From Streptomyces griseus subsp. griseus (GTDB lineage Bacteria; Actinomycetota; Actinomycetes; Streptomycetales; Streptomycetaceae), in contig NZ_JOJE01000051.1 of the NCBI RefSeq assembly GCF_000720255.1, positions 1 through 64,000 of the forward strand: a DNA stretch of 64,000 bases, read 5' to 3'. The translations under genes were made by a program, and so were the position numbers. This document shows, in pieces, positions 44,550 through 53,140 of this stretch. Each line of letters starts with the position of its first letter. Position 1 is the stretch's first letter. Below the pieces are notes generated by a model, which was given only the letters and a program-made list of their open reading frames with translations, was not told where the DNA came from and searched no databases.

Positions 44550-46628
44550 TCAGGCGGCGACCGGCTGCTTCGCCTGCGACGCCGAGCCGGCCGCACCGTC
44601 CTGCGCGGCTCCGGCGGCCGTGGTGCCCGCGGCCGGCTTGCGCAGGCCCTTGAGGACGACGACCAGCGCGGTGGTGACCCCCACGCCCGCGGCGATGGCG
44701 ACCAGGTACAGGAACGGGTTGCCGATCAGCGGGACCACGAAGATGCCGCCGTGCGGGGCGCGCAGGGTGGCGCCGAAGGCCATCGACAGGGCGCCGGTGA
44801 TCGCGCCGCCGACCATCGAGGACGGGATGACGCGCAGCGGGTCGGCGGCGGCGAACGGGATCGCGCCCTCGGAGATGAAGGAGGCACCCAGGACCCAGGC
44901 GGCCTTGCCGTTCTCGCGCTCGGTCGGCGTGAAGAGCTTGCCGCGCACGGTCGTCGCCAGCGCCATGGCCAGCGGCGGGACCATACCGGCCGCCATCACC
45001 GCGGCCATGATCTTCATCGCGGAGTCGCTCGGGTTGGAGACGGCGATCCCGGCGGTGGCGAAGGTGTACGCGACCTTGTTGACGGGGCCGCCGAGGTCGA
45101 AGCACATCATCAGGCCGAGCAGGGCGCCGAGCAGGACGGCGTTGGAGCCGGTGAGGCCGTTCAGCCAGTCGGTCAGACCCTTCTGCGCCTCGGCGATGGG
45201 CTTGCCGATCACGACGAACATCAGGAAGCCGACCACCGCCGAGGAGATCAGCGGGATCACCACCACCGGCATGATGCCGCGTACCGCCGCCGGGATCTTA
45301 ACGCGCTGGATCGCCAGCACCACACCACCGGCGATCAGACCGGCGGCCAGACCGCCCAGGAAGCCCGCGTTGATGGTCACCGAGATCGCACCGCCGACGA
45401 AGCCGGGCACGAGGCCGGGCCGGTCGGCCATGCCGTAGGCGATGTAACCGGCGAGGACCGGGACCAGGAACCCGAAGGCGACGCCGCCGATCTGGAAGAG
45501 CAGCGCGGCCCAGCTGTCGGTCTGGGTCCACACGAAGTGGTCCATGACCGACGGCGCCTTGTTGATCTTGTAGCCGCCGATCGCGAAGCCGAGGGCGATC
45601 AGGAGTCCGCCCGCGGCGACGAACGGGACCATGTAACTGACGCCGGACATCAGCCACTTGCGCAGCTTGGTGCCGTAGCCCTCGGTGGAGTCTCCGGCGC
45701 GCTCGACGGGCGTCGCACCCGGAGCGCCGGCGGTGACCTCGCCGCGCTCGGCCTTGCCGCGCACCTCGCTGATCAGCTCTCCGGGCCGGTTGATGCCGGC
45801 CTTCACACCGACGTCGACGGTGGGCTTGCCGGCGAAGCGGTCCTTCTCCCGTACGGGCACGTCGTGAGCGAAGATCACGGCGTCCGCGGCCGCGATGACC
45901 GCCGGGTCCAGCCGGGTGAAGCCCGCCGAGCCCTGGGTCTCCACGACGAGTTCGACACCCGCCTCGCGGCCGGCGTTCTCCAGCGACTCGGCCGCCATGT
46001 AGGTGTGGGCGATGCCGGTGGGACACGAGGTGACGGCGACGATCCGGAACGGCCGCTCCTCCGCGGCCTGCTCCTCGGTGGCGGCCGGGGCCGCGACCGT
46101 GGCGGCGTCGGCGGAGGCCGCCGCCGACGCCGCCACGGAGTCTTCGGAACGCGCCGTTTCGGCTTCGGTGGACCCGGCGTCTGCGGGCTCGTCCCCGCGG
46201 ATCAGCGCGGCCGCCTCGGCCGCCGCGTCCACGGACCGCAGCGCGGCGGTGAACTCGGCGTTCATCAGCTGCCGGGCCAGCGACGAAAGGATCGTCAGGT
46301 GGGCGTCGTCGGCGCCGGCCGGCGCGGCGATCAGGAAGATCAGGTCGGCGGGGCCGTCCGCCGCGCCGAAGTCGATCCCGGCTGTGCTGCGCCCGAAGGC
46401 GAGCGTCGGCTCGGTGACGTACTCACTGCGGCAGTGCGGGATGCCGATGCCACCGTCGAGGCCGGTGGGCATCTGTGCTTCGCGCGCGGCCACGTCGGCG
46501 AGGAAGCCGTCCAGGTCGGTCACCCGGCCCAGGGCCACCATGCGCTCGGCGAGGGCACGCGCCGCCGCTTCCTTGGTATCGGCGGACAGGTCGAGGTCGA
46601 CCAGGTCCGCGGTGATCATGTCGCTCAT
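44550..46628 (-). CDS. fruA: PTS fructose transporter, fused IIABC
   Basis: A 692-aa protein with three fused PTS domains: EIIA (His65 in IGIPHCRSEY is phosphorylated by HPr), EIIB (Cys202 in VAVTSCPTGIAHTY) and EIIC from about residue 310, with some ten membrane helices. It imports fructose as fructose 1-phosphate, the substrate of the adjacent fruK. AAGGAG lies seven bases before the ATG. It is last in fruR-fruK-fruA. Confidence 0.95.
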   Translation of the reverse strand: MSDMITADLVDLDLSADTKEAAARALAERMVALGRVTDLDGFLADVAAREAQMPTGLDGGIGIPHCRSEYVTEPTLAFGRSTAGIDFGAADGPADLIFLIAAPAGADDAHLTILSSLARQLMNAEFTAALRSVDAAAEAAALIRGDEPADAGSTEAETARSEDSVAASAAASADAATVAAPAATEEQAAEERPFRIVAVTSCPTGIAHTYMAAESLENAGREAGVELVVETQGSAGFTRLDPAVIAAADAVIFAHDVPVREKDRFAGKPTVDVGVKAGINRPGELISEVRGKAERGEVTAGAPGATPVERAGDSTEGYGTKLRKWLMSGVSYMVPFVAAGGLLIALGFAIGGYKINKAPSVMDHFVWTQTDSWAALLFQIGGVAFGFLVPVLAGYIAYGMADRPGLVPGFVGGAISVTINAGFLGGLAAGLIAGGVVLAIQRVKIPAAVRGIMPVVVIPLISSAVVGFLMFVVIGKPIAEAQKGLTDWLNGLTGSNAVLLGALLGLMMCFDLGGPVNKVAYTFATAGIAVSNPSDSAMKIMAAVMAAGMVPPLAMALATTVRGKLFTPTERENGKAAWVLGASFISEGAIPFAAADPLRVIPSSMVGGAITGALSMAFGATLRAPHGGIFVVPLIGNPFLYLVAIAAGVGVTTALVVVLKGLRKPAAGTTAAGAAQDGAAGSASQAKQPVAA

Positions 46629-46969
46629 CGCGGGCTCCTTCGCACGCGTATCGCCCGGCAGGGGGGATGGGCGGGAGAGGGGACGGGGGTGCTGTGGGGG
46701 GTGACGAGAGGGGTGGGGGTGGGGGCGAGGGCGTGGGGGATGGCGGGTAACACGGAGCCTCGCCACTCCGGGGCAGCTGACCGAGCGGTCGTGGCCCGGC
46801 GAACGGCCGCGGCTGAGCAAGCGGTCGTAGCACGACCAACGGCCGCGGCTGACCGAGCGGCGGCTGAGCAAGCGGCCGTAGCACGACCAACGGCCGCGGC
46901 TGAGCAAGCGGCCGTAGCACGACCAACGGCCGCGGCTGAGCAAGCGGTCGTAGCTGAGCGGACGTTCAT
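46625..46969 (-). CDS. Repeat-bearing linking frame between fruK and fruA (doubtful gene)
   Basis: An ATG at 46969 overlaps the fruK stop (ATGA) and the 114-codon frame ends on a TGA that overlaps the fruA ATG, again ATGA. The first half is a 12-residue repeat (AAVGRATAACSA type) from 36-bp repeats; the rest is Pro/His/Ser-rich. It has no known domain. Long chance frames are common in such GC-rich DNA, so it may not be a gene, but the double ATGA could keep ribosomes coupled across the gap. Confidence 0.25.
   Translation of the reverse strand: MNVRSATTACSAAAVGRATAACSAAAVGRATAACSAAARSAAAVGRATTACSAAAVRRATTARSAAPEWRGSVLPAIPHALAPTPTPLVTPHSTPVPSPAHPPCRAIRVRRSPR
46776..46961. repeat. 36-bp tandem repeats in the fruK-fruA gap
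   Basis: Units begin at 46776, 46812, 46863, 46899 and 46935 with core GCTGAGCAAGCGGCCGTAGC then ACGACCAACGGCCGCG; a 15-bp partial unit sits at 46848-46862. About 4.7 copies fill the 337-bp gap next to fruK. No promoter or other gene is apparent in the rest of the gap (46629-46775), which is G-rich. Confidence 0.92.
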
Positions 46970-47913
46970 GCCACCGGCTCCTTCAGTACGCGGTCCACCG
47001 GCACCCGGGCCGTGACCGTCACCGCCGCGAGGTCCAGGTCGCCCGGCTCCGGCATCACGCTGCCGGGCAGCTGCACGGCGGCCGCGCCGTGCGCGACGGC
47101 GGAGGCGAGCGCGTCGGGCCCGCTGCCGCCGGCGATCAGGAAACCGGCGAGCGAGGAGTCGCCGGCGCCGACGTTGCTGCGTACGACGTTTACCCGCGCG
47201 CTGCCGAACCAGGCGCCGTCGGCGTTCACGAGCAGCTGCCCATCGGCGCCCAGGCTCGCCAGGACGGCACCCGCGCCCATCGCGCGCAGCTGCTCGGCCG
47301 CCTTCACGGCGTCGCCCACGGTGGCCAGCGGGCGCCCGACGGCCTCCGCGAGCTCCTCGGCGTTCGGCTTCACCACGTCGGGCCGCTCGCGCAGCGCCGC
47401 GAGGAGAGCGGGGCCGGAGGTGTCCAGGGCGATACGCGTGCCGGCGGCGTGCGCACGGGCGACCAGGTCGGCGTACCAGGACGGCGCGAGGCCCCGGGGC
47501 AGGCTGCCGCAGCAGGCGATCCAGGCGGCGTCGCGGGACTGCTCGCGCACGGTCTCCAGGAGCAGTTCCTGCTCGGCGTCGGACAGCTCGGGTCCGGGAG
47601 CGTTGATCTTCGTCAGGACCCCGTCGGACTCCGCGAGCGCGATGTTGGAGCGGGTGGCCCCGGCGACCGGCACCGGCGCGACCTCGATGCCCTGCGCGTC
47701 GAGCAGGTCGGCGACGAGTGCGCCCGGCGCACCACCCAGGGGCAGGACGGCGACCGTGCGCTGCCCGGCGGCCGCGACGGCGCGCGAGACGTTCACGCCC
47801 TTGCCGCCGGGGTCCATGCGCTCGCCGGTGGCGCGGATGACCTCGCCGCGGTCGAGGGACGGGACCTCGTAGGTGCGGTCCAGGGACGGGTTCGGGGTGA
47901 CGGTGAGGATCAT
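46966..47913 (-). CDS. fruK: 1-phosphofructokinase
   Basis: A 315-aa PfkB-family sugar kinase. It phosphorylates fructose 1-phosphate to the 1,6-bisphosphate. NPSLDRTYEV at the N-terminus, the GGKGVNVSRA motif and the C-terminal NVGAGDSSLAGFL ATP/catalytic motif (catalytic Asp in GAGD) are present. Its ATG overlaps the fruR stop (ATGA). Confidence 0.94.
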   Translation of the reverse strand: MILTVTPNPSLDRTYEVPSLDRGEVIRATGERMDPGGKGVNVSRAVAAAGQRTVAVLPLGGAPGALVADLLDAQGIEVAPVPVAGATRSNIALAESDGVLTKINAPGPELSDAEQELLLETVREQSRDAAWIACCGSLPRGLAPSWYADLVARAHAAGTRIALDTSGPALLAALRERPDVVKPNAEELAEAVGRPLATVGDAVKAAEQLRAMGAGAVLASLGADGQLLVNADGAWFGSARVNVVRSNVGAGDSSLAGFLIAGGSGPDALASAVAHGAAAVQLPGSVMPEPGDLDLAAVTVTARVPVDRVLKEPVA

Positions 47914-48671
47914 GCGCGCACTACTTCCGTGCCGCCGCGCTCGATCGCGACGGCGTCTTCGGGGGACAGCCCGCTGTCGGTGATCAGCAGGTCCACGTCG
48001 CTCAGGCCGGCGAAGCGGGCGAAGTGCTCCTGGCCGTGCTTGGCGGAGTCGGCGAGCAGCACGACCCGGCGGGCGGCGGCGACGGCGGCCCGCTTCACGG
48101 CGGCCTCGGCGAGGTCGGGGGTGGTCAGACCGTGTTCCGCGGAGAAGCCGTTGGCCGCCACGAAGAGGACGTCCGCCCGGATCTCCCCGTACGCCCGCAG
48201 CGCCCAGGCGTCCACGGCGGCGCGCGTACGGTGCCGTACGCGCCCCCCGACGAGGTGGAGCTGCATGCCGGGGTGGTCCGCGAGGCGGGCCGCGATCGGC
48301 AGGGAGTGCGTGACGACGGTGAGTTCGGCCTCCAGCGGCAGTGCGGCCGCAAGGCGCGCGATCGTCGTACCGGCGTCGAGGATCATGGTGCCCTCGGTGG
48401 GCAGCTCGGCGAGGGCCGCCTTGGCGATGCGGTCCTTCTCGTCGGCGGCGGTCGACTCCCGCTCGGCGATGTCCGGCTCGAAGTCGAGCCGCCCGACCGG
48501 GATGGCCCCGCCATGCACCCGGCGGACCAGGCCGGCGCGGTCGAGGGCCTTCAGGTCCCGGCGGATCGTCTCCGCCGTGACCTGGAACTCCTCGGCCAGC
48601 GACACGACATCCACCCGACCGCCGTCACGGGCGAGCCGGAGAATCTCCTGCTGCCGCTCCGGTGCGTACAT
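47910..48671 (-). CDS. fruR: DeoR family regulator of fructose use
   Basis: A 253-aa DeoR protein. The N-terminal helix-turn-helix reads RQQEILRLARDGGRVDVVSL and TAETIRRDLKAL; the C-terminal sugar-phosphate sensor has ILDAGTT and VRHRTRAAVD-type loops. As first gene of fruR-fruK-fruA it most likely represses the operon and is relieved by fructose 1-phosphate. Large inverted repeats lie in its promoter. Confidence 0.9.
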   Translation of the reverse strand: MYAPERQQEILRLARDGGRVDVVSLAEEFQVTAETIRRDLKALDRAGLVRRVHGGAIPVGRLDFEPDIAERESTAADEKDRIAKAALAELPTEGTMILDAGTTIARLAAALPLEAELTVVTHSLPIAARLADHPGMQLHLVGGRVRHRTRAAVDAWALRAYGEIRADVLFVAANGFSAEHGLTTPDLAEAAVKRAAVAAARRVVLLADSAKHGQEHFARFAGLSDVDLLITDSGLSPEDAVAIERGGTEVVRA

Positions 48672-48777
48672 GTCCGTTCGCCTCCGACCGATGCCCGAAC
48701 TTGTGGTTTCGGTGGGAGGCTACGCCCGGATTTCCGGAAAGTAAACAGGTTCGGGCTTCACTCGGACATGAACGGAC
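48672..48777. promoter_or_regulatory. Nested inverted repeats upstream of fruR
   Basis: GCCCGAACTTGT (48693-48704) pairs with ACAGGTTCGGGC (48745-48756) with one mismatch, and GTCCGTTC (48672-48679) pairs with GAACGGAC (48770-48777). Both pairs share the same centre at about 48724.5. DeoR proteins bind several sites and can loop DNA, so these are candidate FruR operators. Confidence 0.6.
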
Positions 48778-48823
48778 TTCACGGCGGGACTTCACGGTGG
48801 GCCCCGGTGCGCCCCGGTTGGCC

Positions 48824-50356
48824 TCAGCCCACCAGTTCGGACGTCCGCTTCCCCGCCGGAAGCGGCTCCTCGGCCGCGCCCTCGATGTGCTGGGCCGGGC
48901 GCTTGGGGAGGGCGAACATCACGACGAAGATGGTGACGAGGACCGCGGCGACCCAGCCGAGGGCGTGCTTGAAGGCGTTGACGAACTCGGGGCCGACCCG
49001 GTCCGGGGCCAGGTTGTCGTCGATGACGCCGAAGAAGACCACGGAGACCAGGCCCAGGCCCAGGGCGTTGCCCATCTGCTGGACGGTGTTGATGAGGCCG
49101 GACGCTGAGCCGGCGTGTTCGCGGGGAACCTCGGAGAGGACCGCGTCGGTGAGCGGGGCGACGATCAGGCCCATGCCGGCGCCCATCACGACCAGCGGGA
49201 GAGCCATCTGCCAGGAGGTGATGGACATGCCGTACCGGTCGGACTCCCAGATGTAGAGCAGGACACCCGCCGCCATCAACAGCGCGCCCGCCTGGAGCAC
49301 CTTGCGGCCGAAGCGCGGGACCAGTTTCTGGACGGACAGTCCGGCCGCCGTGGAGACGGCGATGGAGAAGGGCACGCCCGTCAGGCCCGAGCGCAGGGCA
49401 CTCCAGCCGAGGCCGATCTGCATGTACAGCGTCCAGACCAGGAAGAAGACGCCGAGCCCGACGCCGAAGACGGTCTGCACAGCGATGCCGGCCGCGAAGC
49501 TCTTCACCTTGAACAGCGACAGCTCGATCAGCGGCGAGCCGTCCCGGGCCGCCTTGCGCCGCTCGTACGCCACCAGCCCCGCGAAGACGACGAGCGAACC
49601 GGCCATCGAGAGGTACCCCCACAGCGGCCAGCCCAGCTCACGGCCGCGGGTGAGCGGGTAGAGCAGCATCAGCAGGCCGAGGGTGACCAGGGCGACCCCG
49701 ACGAGATCCAGTTTCAGCGCCCTCGGAGCCTTGGACTCGGTGATGAAGCGGGTGCCGAGGACCAGGCCCAGGATGCCGACGGGCAGGTTGATCAGGAAGA
49801 TGGGCCGCCACTCGAGGCCGAAGAGGTTCCACTGCGTGAGCAGTGCGCCGAGCAGCGGTCCGGAGACCGCGCCCAGGCCGACGATCGCGCCGAAGAGCCC
49901 GAACACCTTGCCGCGCTCGTGCGCCGGGAAGGTGGCGTGCACGATCGACAGCACCTGCGGCACCATCAGCGCCGCCATCGCGCCCTGGAGGATACGGGCG
50001 GCGACCAGCATCTCCGGGTTCGCGGCGAGGCCGCAGAGGGCGGAGGCGAGGGTGAAGCCGCCGATGCCCGCGAGGAACAGGCGCTTGCGGCCGTGGATGT
50101 CGCCGAGGCGGCCGCCAGTGATCAGGCCCGCGGCGAAGGCGAGGGCGTAGCCGGCGGTGATCCACTGGATCTGGCTGAAGGAGGCGCCGGCGTCGCGCTG
50201 GATCGACGGGATCGCGATGTTCACGATGGTGACGTCGACGAGGTCCATGAAGGCGGCGGTCATCACGATCGCGAGGGCGAACCAGCGGCGGCGGTCGCCC
50301 GGGGTGTCCGTTTCACCCCGGCCGGCGGTGGTGCGGATGGTGTCCGTTGAGGTCAT
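48824..50356 (-). CDS. MFS transporter, DHA2 (EmrB/QacA) type
   Basis: A 510-aa, fourteen-helix drug:H+ antiporter. Motif A GGRLGDIHGRKRLF follows helix 2 and the DHA2 motif LVDVTIVNIAIPSI is in helix 1. It is divergent from a WYL-domain regulator with 62 bp between, so it is probably controlled by it. It exports lipophilic compounds; no substrate can be named. Confidence 0.9.
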   Translation of the reverse strand: MTSTDTIRTTAGRGETDTPGDRRRWFALAIVMTAAFMDLVDVTIVNIAIPSIQRDAGASFSQIQWITAGYALAFAAGLITGGRLGDIHGRKRLFLAGIGGFTLASALCGLAANPEMLVAARILQGAMAALMVPQVLSIVHATFPAHERGKVFGLFGAIVGLGAVSGPLLGALLTQWNLFGLEWRPIFLINLPVGILGLVLGTRFITESKAPRALKLDLVGVALVTLGLLMLLYPLTRGRELGWPLWGYLSMAGSLVVFAGLVAYERRKAARDGSPLIELSLFKVKSFAAGIAVQTVFGVGLGVFFLVWTLYMQIGLGWSALRSGLTGVPFSIAVSTAAGLSVQKLVPRFGRKVLQAGALLMAAGVLLYIWESDRYGMSITSWQMALPLVVMGAGMGLIVAPLTDAVLSEVPREHAGSASGLINTVQQMGNALGLGLVSVVFFGVIDDNLAPDRVGPEFVNAFKHALGWVAAVLVTIFVVMFALPKRPAQHIEGAAEEPLPAGKRTSELVG

Positions 50357-50377
50357 GGGACGAAGTTAGAACGCCAA

Positions 50378-50396
50378 TAGGTCTGATCGTGACCTA
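50378..50396. promoter_or_regulatory. Operator candidate between MFS and WYL regulator
   Basis: TAGGTC-TGATCGT-GACCTA is a perfect 6-bp-arm inverted repeat in the 62-bp divergent gap. Confidence 0.5.
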
Positions 50397-50418
50397 CTTG
50401 TGCGCGATTCTCACTCTC

Positions 50419-51432
50419 ATGACAACGGACACTCCGGCTCGACTCCTGCAGCTACTGTCCCTGCTCCAGACGCCCCGTGAATGGCCCGGCGGTGAGCTCG
50501 CCGATCGGCTCGGGGGGTCCCGCCGTACCGTGCGTCGGGACATCGACCGGTTGCGGGAGCTGGGGTATCCCGTGCAGGCGAGCATGGGGGCCGACGGGGG
50601 GTACCGGCTGGTGGCCGGCAAGGCGATGCCGCCGCTCGTGCTGGACGACGAGGAGGCGGTGGCGATCGCGGTGGGGCTGCGGGCGGGGGCCGGGCACGCG
50701 CTGGAGGGGGTGGACGAGGCGTCGGTGCGGGCGCTGGCCAAGCTGGAGCAGGTGCTGCCGTCCCGGCTGCGGCACCGGGTGACCACGTTGCAGGCCGCGA
50801 CCACGCCGCTGACCAGTGGGGACGGGGCGAGCATCGCGCCCGAGACGCTGACCGTCATGGCGGGGACGGTGGCGGGGCGGGAACGGTTGCGGTTCGCCTA
50901 TCGGGCGGGGGACGGGAGTACGTCGCGGCGGCTGACCGAACCGTATCGGCTGGTGTCGACCGGGCGGCGCTGGTATCTCGTCGCGTACGACCTGGACCGG
51001 GCGGACTGGCGGACGTTCCGCGTCGACCGGGTGAGCGAGCCGTTCGCGACCGGGGCTCGGTTCACTCCACGAGAGGTGCCGGAGGGGGACGCGGCGGAGT
51101 ATCTGCGGCGGTCGATCCGGCGGCGGCAGGACGCGGGCGAGGCGGAGTACGACTTCGAGGTGGTCTTCCGGGCCTCGGCGGAGGTGGTCTCGGCGCGGCT
51201 GTGGGGGGCGCTGGGGACCCCGGAACCGCTGGAGGGCGAGGGAGAAGGGGGCGAGGGAGAAGGGGGCGAGGAGTCGTGCCGGCTGCGGGGGCGGACGGCG
51301 GAGCCGGTGGAGTGGCTGGCGGTCCGGCTCGCGATGGTGGGGTGCGAGTTCTCCGTACGGGGGCCTGCGCAGTTGGCGGAGCGCGTACGGGAGTTGGGGG
51401 CGCGGTTGAGCCGAGCTGGGGGTGGAGGGTGA
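50419..51432 (+). CDS. YafY/DeoR-type regulator with WYL domain
   Basis: A 337-aa regulator. An N-terminal helix-turn-helix (ELADRLGGSRRTVRRDIDRL) is followed by a WYL ligand domain (residues ~140-220, ending in the WYLVAYDLDRADWRTFRVDR block) and a C-terminal WCX part. An unusual Gly/Glu insert (EGEGEGGEGEGGEE) near residue 275 comes from two 15-bp repeats at 51241-51270. ATG at 50419 is chosen from the start of the fold. Probable regulator of the divergent MFS gene. Confidence 0.88.
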   Translation: MTTDTPARLLQLLSLLQTPREWPGGELADRLGGSRRTVRRDIDRLRELGYPVQASMGADGGYRLVAGKAMPPLVLDDEEAVAIAVGLRAGAGHALEGVDEASVRALAKLEQVLPSRLRHRVTTLQAATTPLTSGDGASIAPETLTVMAGTVAGRERLRFAYRAGDGSTSRRLTEPYRLVSTGRRWYLVAYDLDRADWRTFRVDRVSEPFATGARFTPREVPEGDAAEYLRRSIRRRQDAGEAEYDFEVVFRASAEVVSARLWGALGTPEPLEGEGEGGEGEGGEESCRLRGRTAEPVEWLAVRLAMVGCEFSVRGPAQLAERVRELGARLSRAGGGG

Positions 51433-51576
51433 GGCGGCTCGGGGTGGCCGCGGCACGTGCTCGGCAGGGCGTGCGCGGGGTGTGGGTGGGTGCGTGGCAG
51501 AATCGGGCGTTCGGGTGGGTCACCCCGTGGTTCAGGTACGGGGTGGCCCGCCCTTTGGTGTGCCGCGGGAGAAGTA

Positions 51577-51624
51577 GAGCCGGGCTCCGGCGCCCGGGGG
51601 GGGGAGAGCGCCGGAGCCCGGCTC
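51577..51624. terminator. Strong 17-bp hairpin between WYL regulator and hrdD
   Basis: GAGCCGGGCTCCGGCGC at 51577-51593 pairs perfectly with GCGCCGGAGCCCGGCTC at 51608-51624 across a G-rich loop. Two weaker inverted repeats follow (AAGTCCCG/CGGGACTT at about 51627-51664, and CCCGGG/CCCGGG near 51680-51695). No gene is seen in 51433-51766. Confidence 0.75.
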
Positions 51625-51766
51625 GGGGAAAGTCCCGGCGCCGGGGGGATTGCGTCGGGACTTGGTCTTGGGGCCCGGGTGGAGGTCCCGGGAGGGGGAG
51701 GAACTGGCCTTTCGTGGAGTCTTGTTCCCGGAGACCAGGGTTTGAAGCGGCCTTACCTCGCCATGT

Positions 51767-52912
51767 TTACGCGGGCTTTGCCACCCGGCGCACGCCCTCG
51801 GCGCGGCATCGTCCGCCGGACCACCGCCCGCACCGCCGGCCTACGCACTGGAGACCTGCGCACCACCGGCCTGCGCACTGGAGACCTGCGCACCACCGGC
51901 CTGCGCACCAGCGACCTGCGCACCACCGGCCTGCGCACCAGCGACCTGCGCACCACCGGCCTGCGCACCAGCGACCTGCGATCTGGCGGATGCGCTCGCG
52001 GGTGAGGCCGTGCTCCTTGCCGACCTCGGTCAGCGTGCGTTCCCGGCCGTCCTCGATGCCGTACCGCATCTTGATGATGGAGGCCGTGCGCTGGTCGAGG
52101 CGGCCGATGAGGTCGTCGAGGCCCTCGCTGCGCAGCAGGGTGAGGACGGACTGCTCGGGGGAGACCGCCGACGTGTCCTCCAGGAGGTCGCCGAACTGCG
52201 TCTCGCCCTCGTCGTCCACCGACATGTTCAGCGAGACCGGGTCACGGGCCCAGTCGAGCACGTCGATCACGCGCTCCGGCGTGGAGCCGAGCTCCGCGGC
52301 GATCTCCGCGGGCTCCGGGTCGCGGCCGTTCTCCCGGTTGAACTCGCGCTGTACGCGGCGGATCCGGCCGAGCTCCTCCACGAGGTGGACGGGCAGGCGG
52401 ATCGTGCGGGACTGGTCCGCTATCGAGCGGGTGATCGCCTGGCGGATCCACCAGGTCGCGTACGTCGAGAACTTGAAGCCCTTGCGGTAGTCGAACTTCT
52501 CGACCGCGCGGACCAGGCCGGCGTTGCCCTCCTGGATCAGGTCGAGCAGGGGCAGGCCGCTGCGGGGGTAGCGGCGCGCCACGGCGACGACCAGGCGGAG
52601 GTTGGAGCGGATGAAGACGTCCTTGGCCCGCTCGCCCTCGGCGACCAGGGCCTCGAGCTCCTCACGGGTGGCGTCCGCCTTGGACTCCTCGTACCCGTCG
52701 AGGACCTGGCGCGCGAATACCCCCGCTTCGATGGTCTGCGACAGCTCGACCTCCCTGGCGGCGTCGAGCAGCGGCGTGCGCGCGATCTCGTCGAGGTACA
52801 TGCCGACCAGGTCGCGGTCGGCGATCTCGCCGCCATGGGCGCGAACACTGCTTGCCGAGTCGACCGTCTCGCCGGAGGCGGACTGACGACGGGCGACGGC
52901 ACGGGTTGCCAT
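51767..52912 (-). CDS. hrdD: HrdD-type primary-family sigma factor with repeat-replaced C-terminus
   Basis: A 381-aa sigma-70 family protein. Residues 1-311 are a normal group 1/2 sigma factor: region 1.2 near 34-60, region 2 with IRSNLRLVVAVARRY, QEGNAGLVRAVEKFDY and STYATWWIRQAITR (101-162), region 3 and region 4 to LTRERIRQI. The usual ending (EKHALLELKK and about 15 more residues) is absent. Instead 70 residues follow, starting with AGRWC pentapeptides, ten of which end in Cys. The -35-contact residues (TRERIRQ) remain, but the helix end and the flap/activator face are lost. HrdD identity is from sequence memory and the adjacent acetyltransferase gene. Confidence 0.85.
   Translation of the reverse strand: MATRAVARRQSASGETVDSASSVRAHGGEIADRDLVGMYLDEIARTPLLDAAREVELSQTIEAGVFARQVLDGYEESKADATREELEALVAEGERAKDVFIRSNLRLVVAVARRYPRSGLPLLDLIQEGNAGLVRAVEKFDYRKGFKFSTYATWWIRQAITRSIADQSRTIRLPVHLVEELGRIRRVQREFNRENGRDPEPAEIAAELGSTPERVIDVLDWARDPVSLNMSVDDEGETQFGDLLEDTSAVSPEQSVLTLLRSEGLDDLIGRLDQRTASIIKMRYGIEDGRERTLTEVGKEHGLTRERIRQIAGRWCAGRWCAGRWCAGRWCAGRWCAGRWCAGLQCAGRWCAGLQCVGRRCGRWSGGRCRAEGVRRVAKPA
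51841..51980. repeat. 30-bp (2 x 15-bp) tandem repeats at the hrdD 3' end
   Basis: Four full 30-bp units start at 51841, 51871, 51901 and 51931, with a partial fifth to 51980. Each is two related 15-mers, CTGCGCACCACCGGC and CTGCGCACCAGCGAC (earlier units CACTGGAGAC). The array begins exactly where the hrdD-like sequence ends. Confidence 0.95.
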
Positions 52913-53140
52913 GCGTGCTCCCTTGCGATTGGTGGGTGGTCAGCGGGTGGTCCCTCGGACGCCGGACACCTGTCTGTTGTCTTCAGCGCTCGGAGCGCTC
53001 TATGACTCCTCAACGCTCCGGACTCTTGTCGAGTGCCCTGCATCCGAAGGAAACAACGACTGGAATCAGGACAGAATTCCCGCCTGCCCCCCGATTCTTC
53101 TGATCATGCAGTACCCTGTCCGGCCACATGAGGAGGAGCG

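Noticed and set aside
46776..46961. CRISPR-like array
   Set aside because: The units are contiguous tandem repeats without unique spacers, and no cas genes are present.
51753..51968. Arg-rich VRRPV/VRRSP repeat frame on the minus strand and the LRTTG/LRTSD frame on the plus strand
   Set aside because: Both are other phases of the 15-bp array in hrdD. The plus-strand form mimics a pentapeptide-repeat protein but is too short and lacks a ribosome site.
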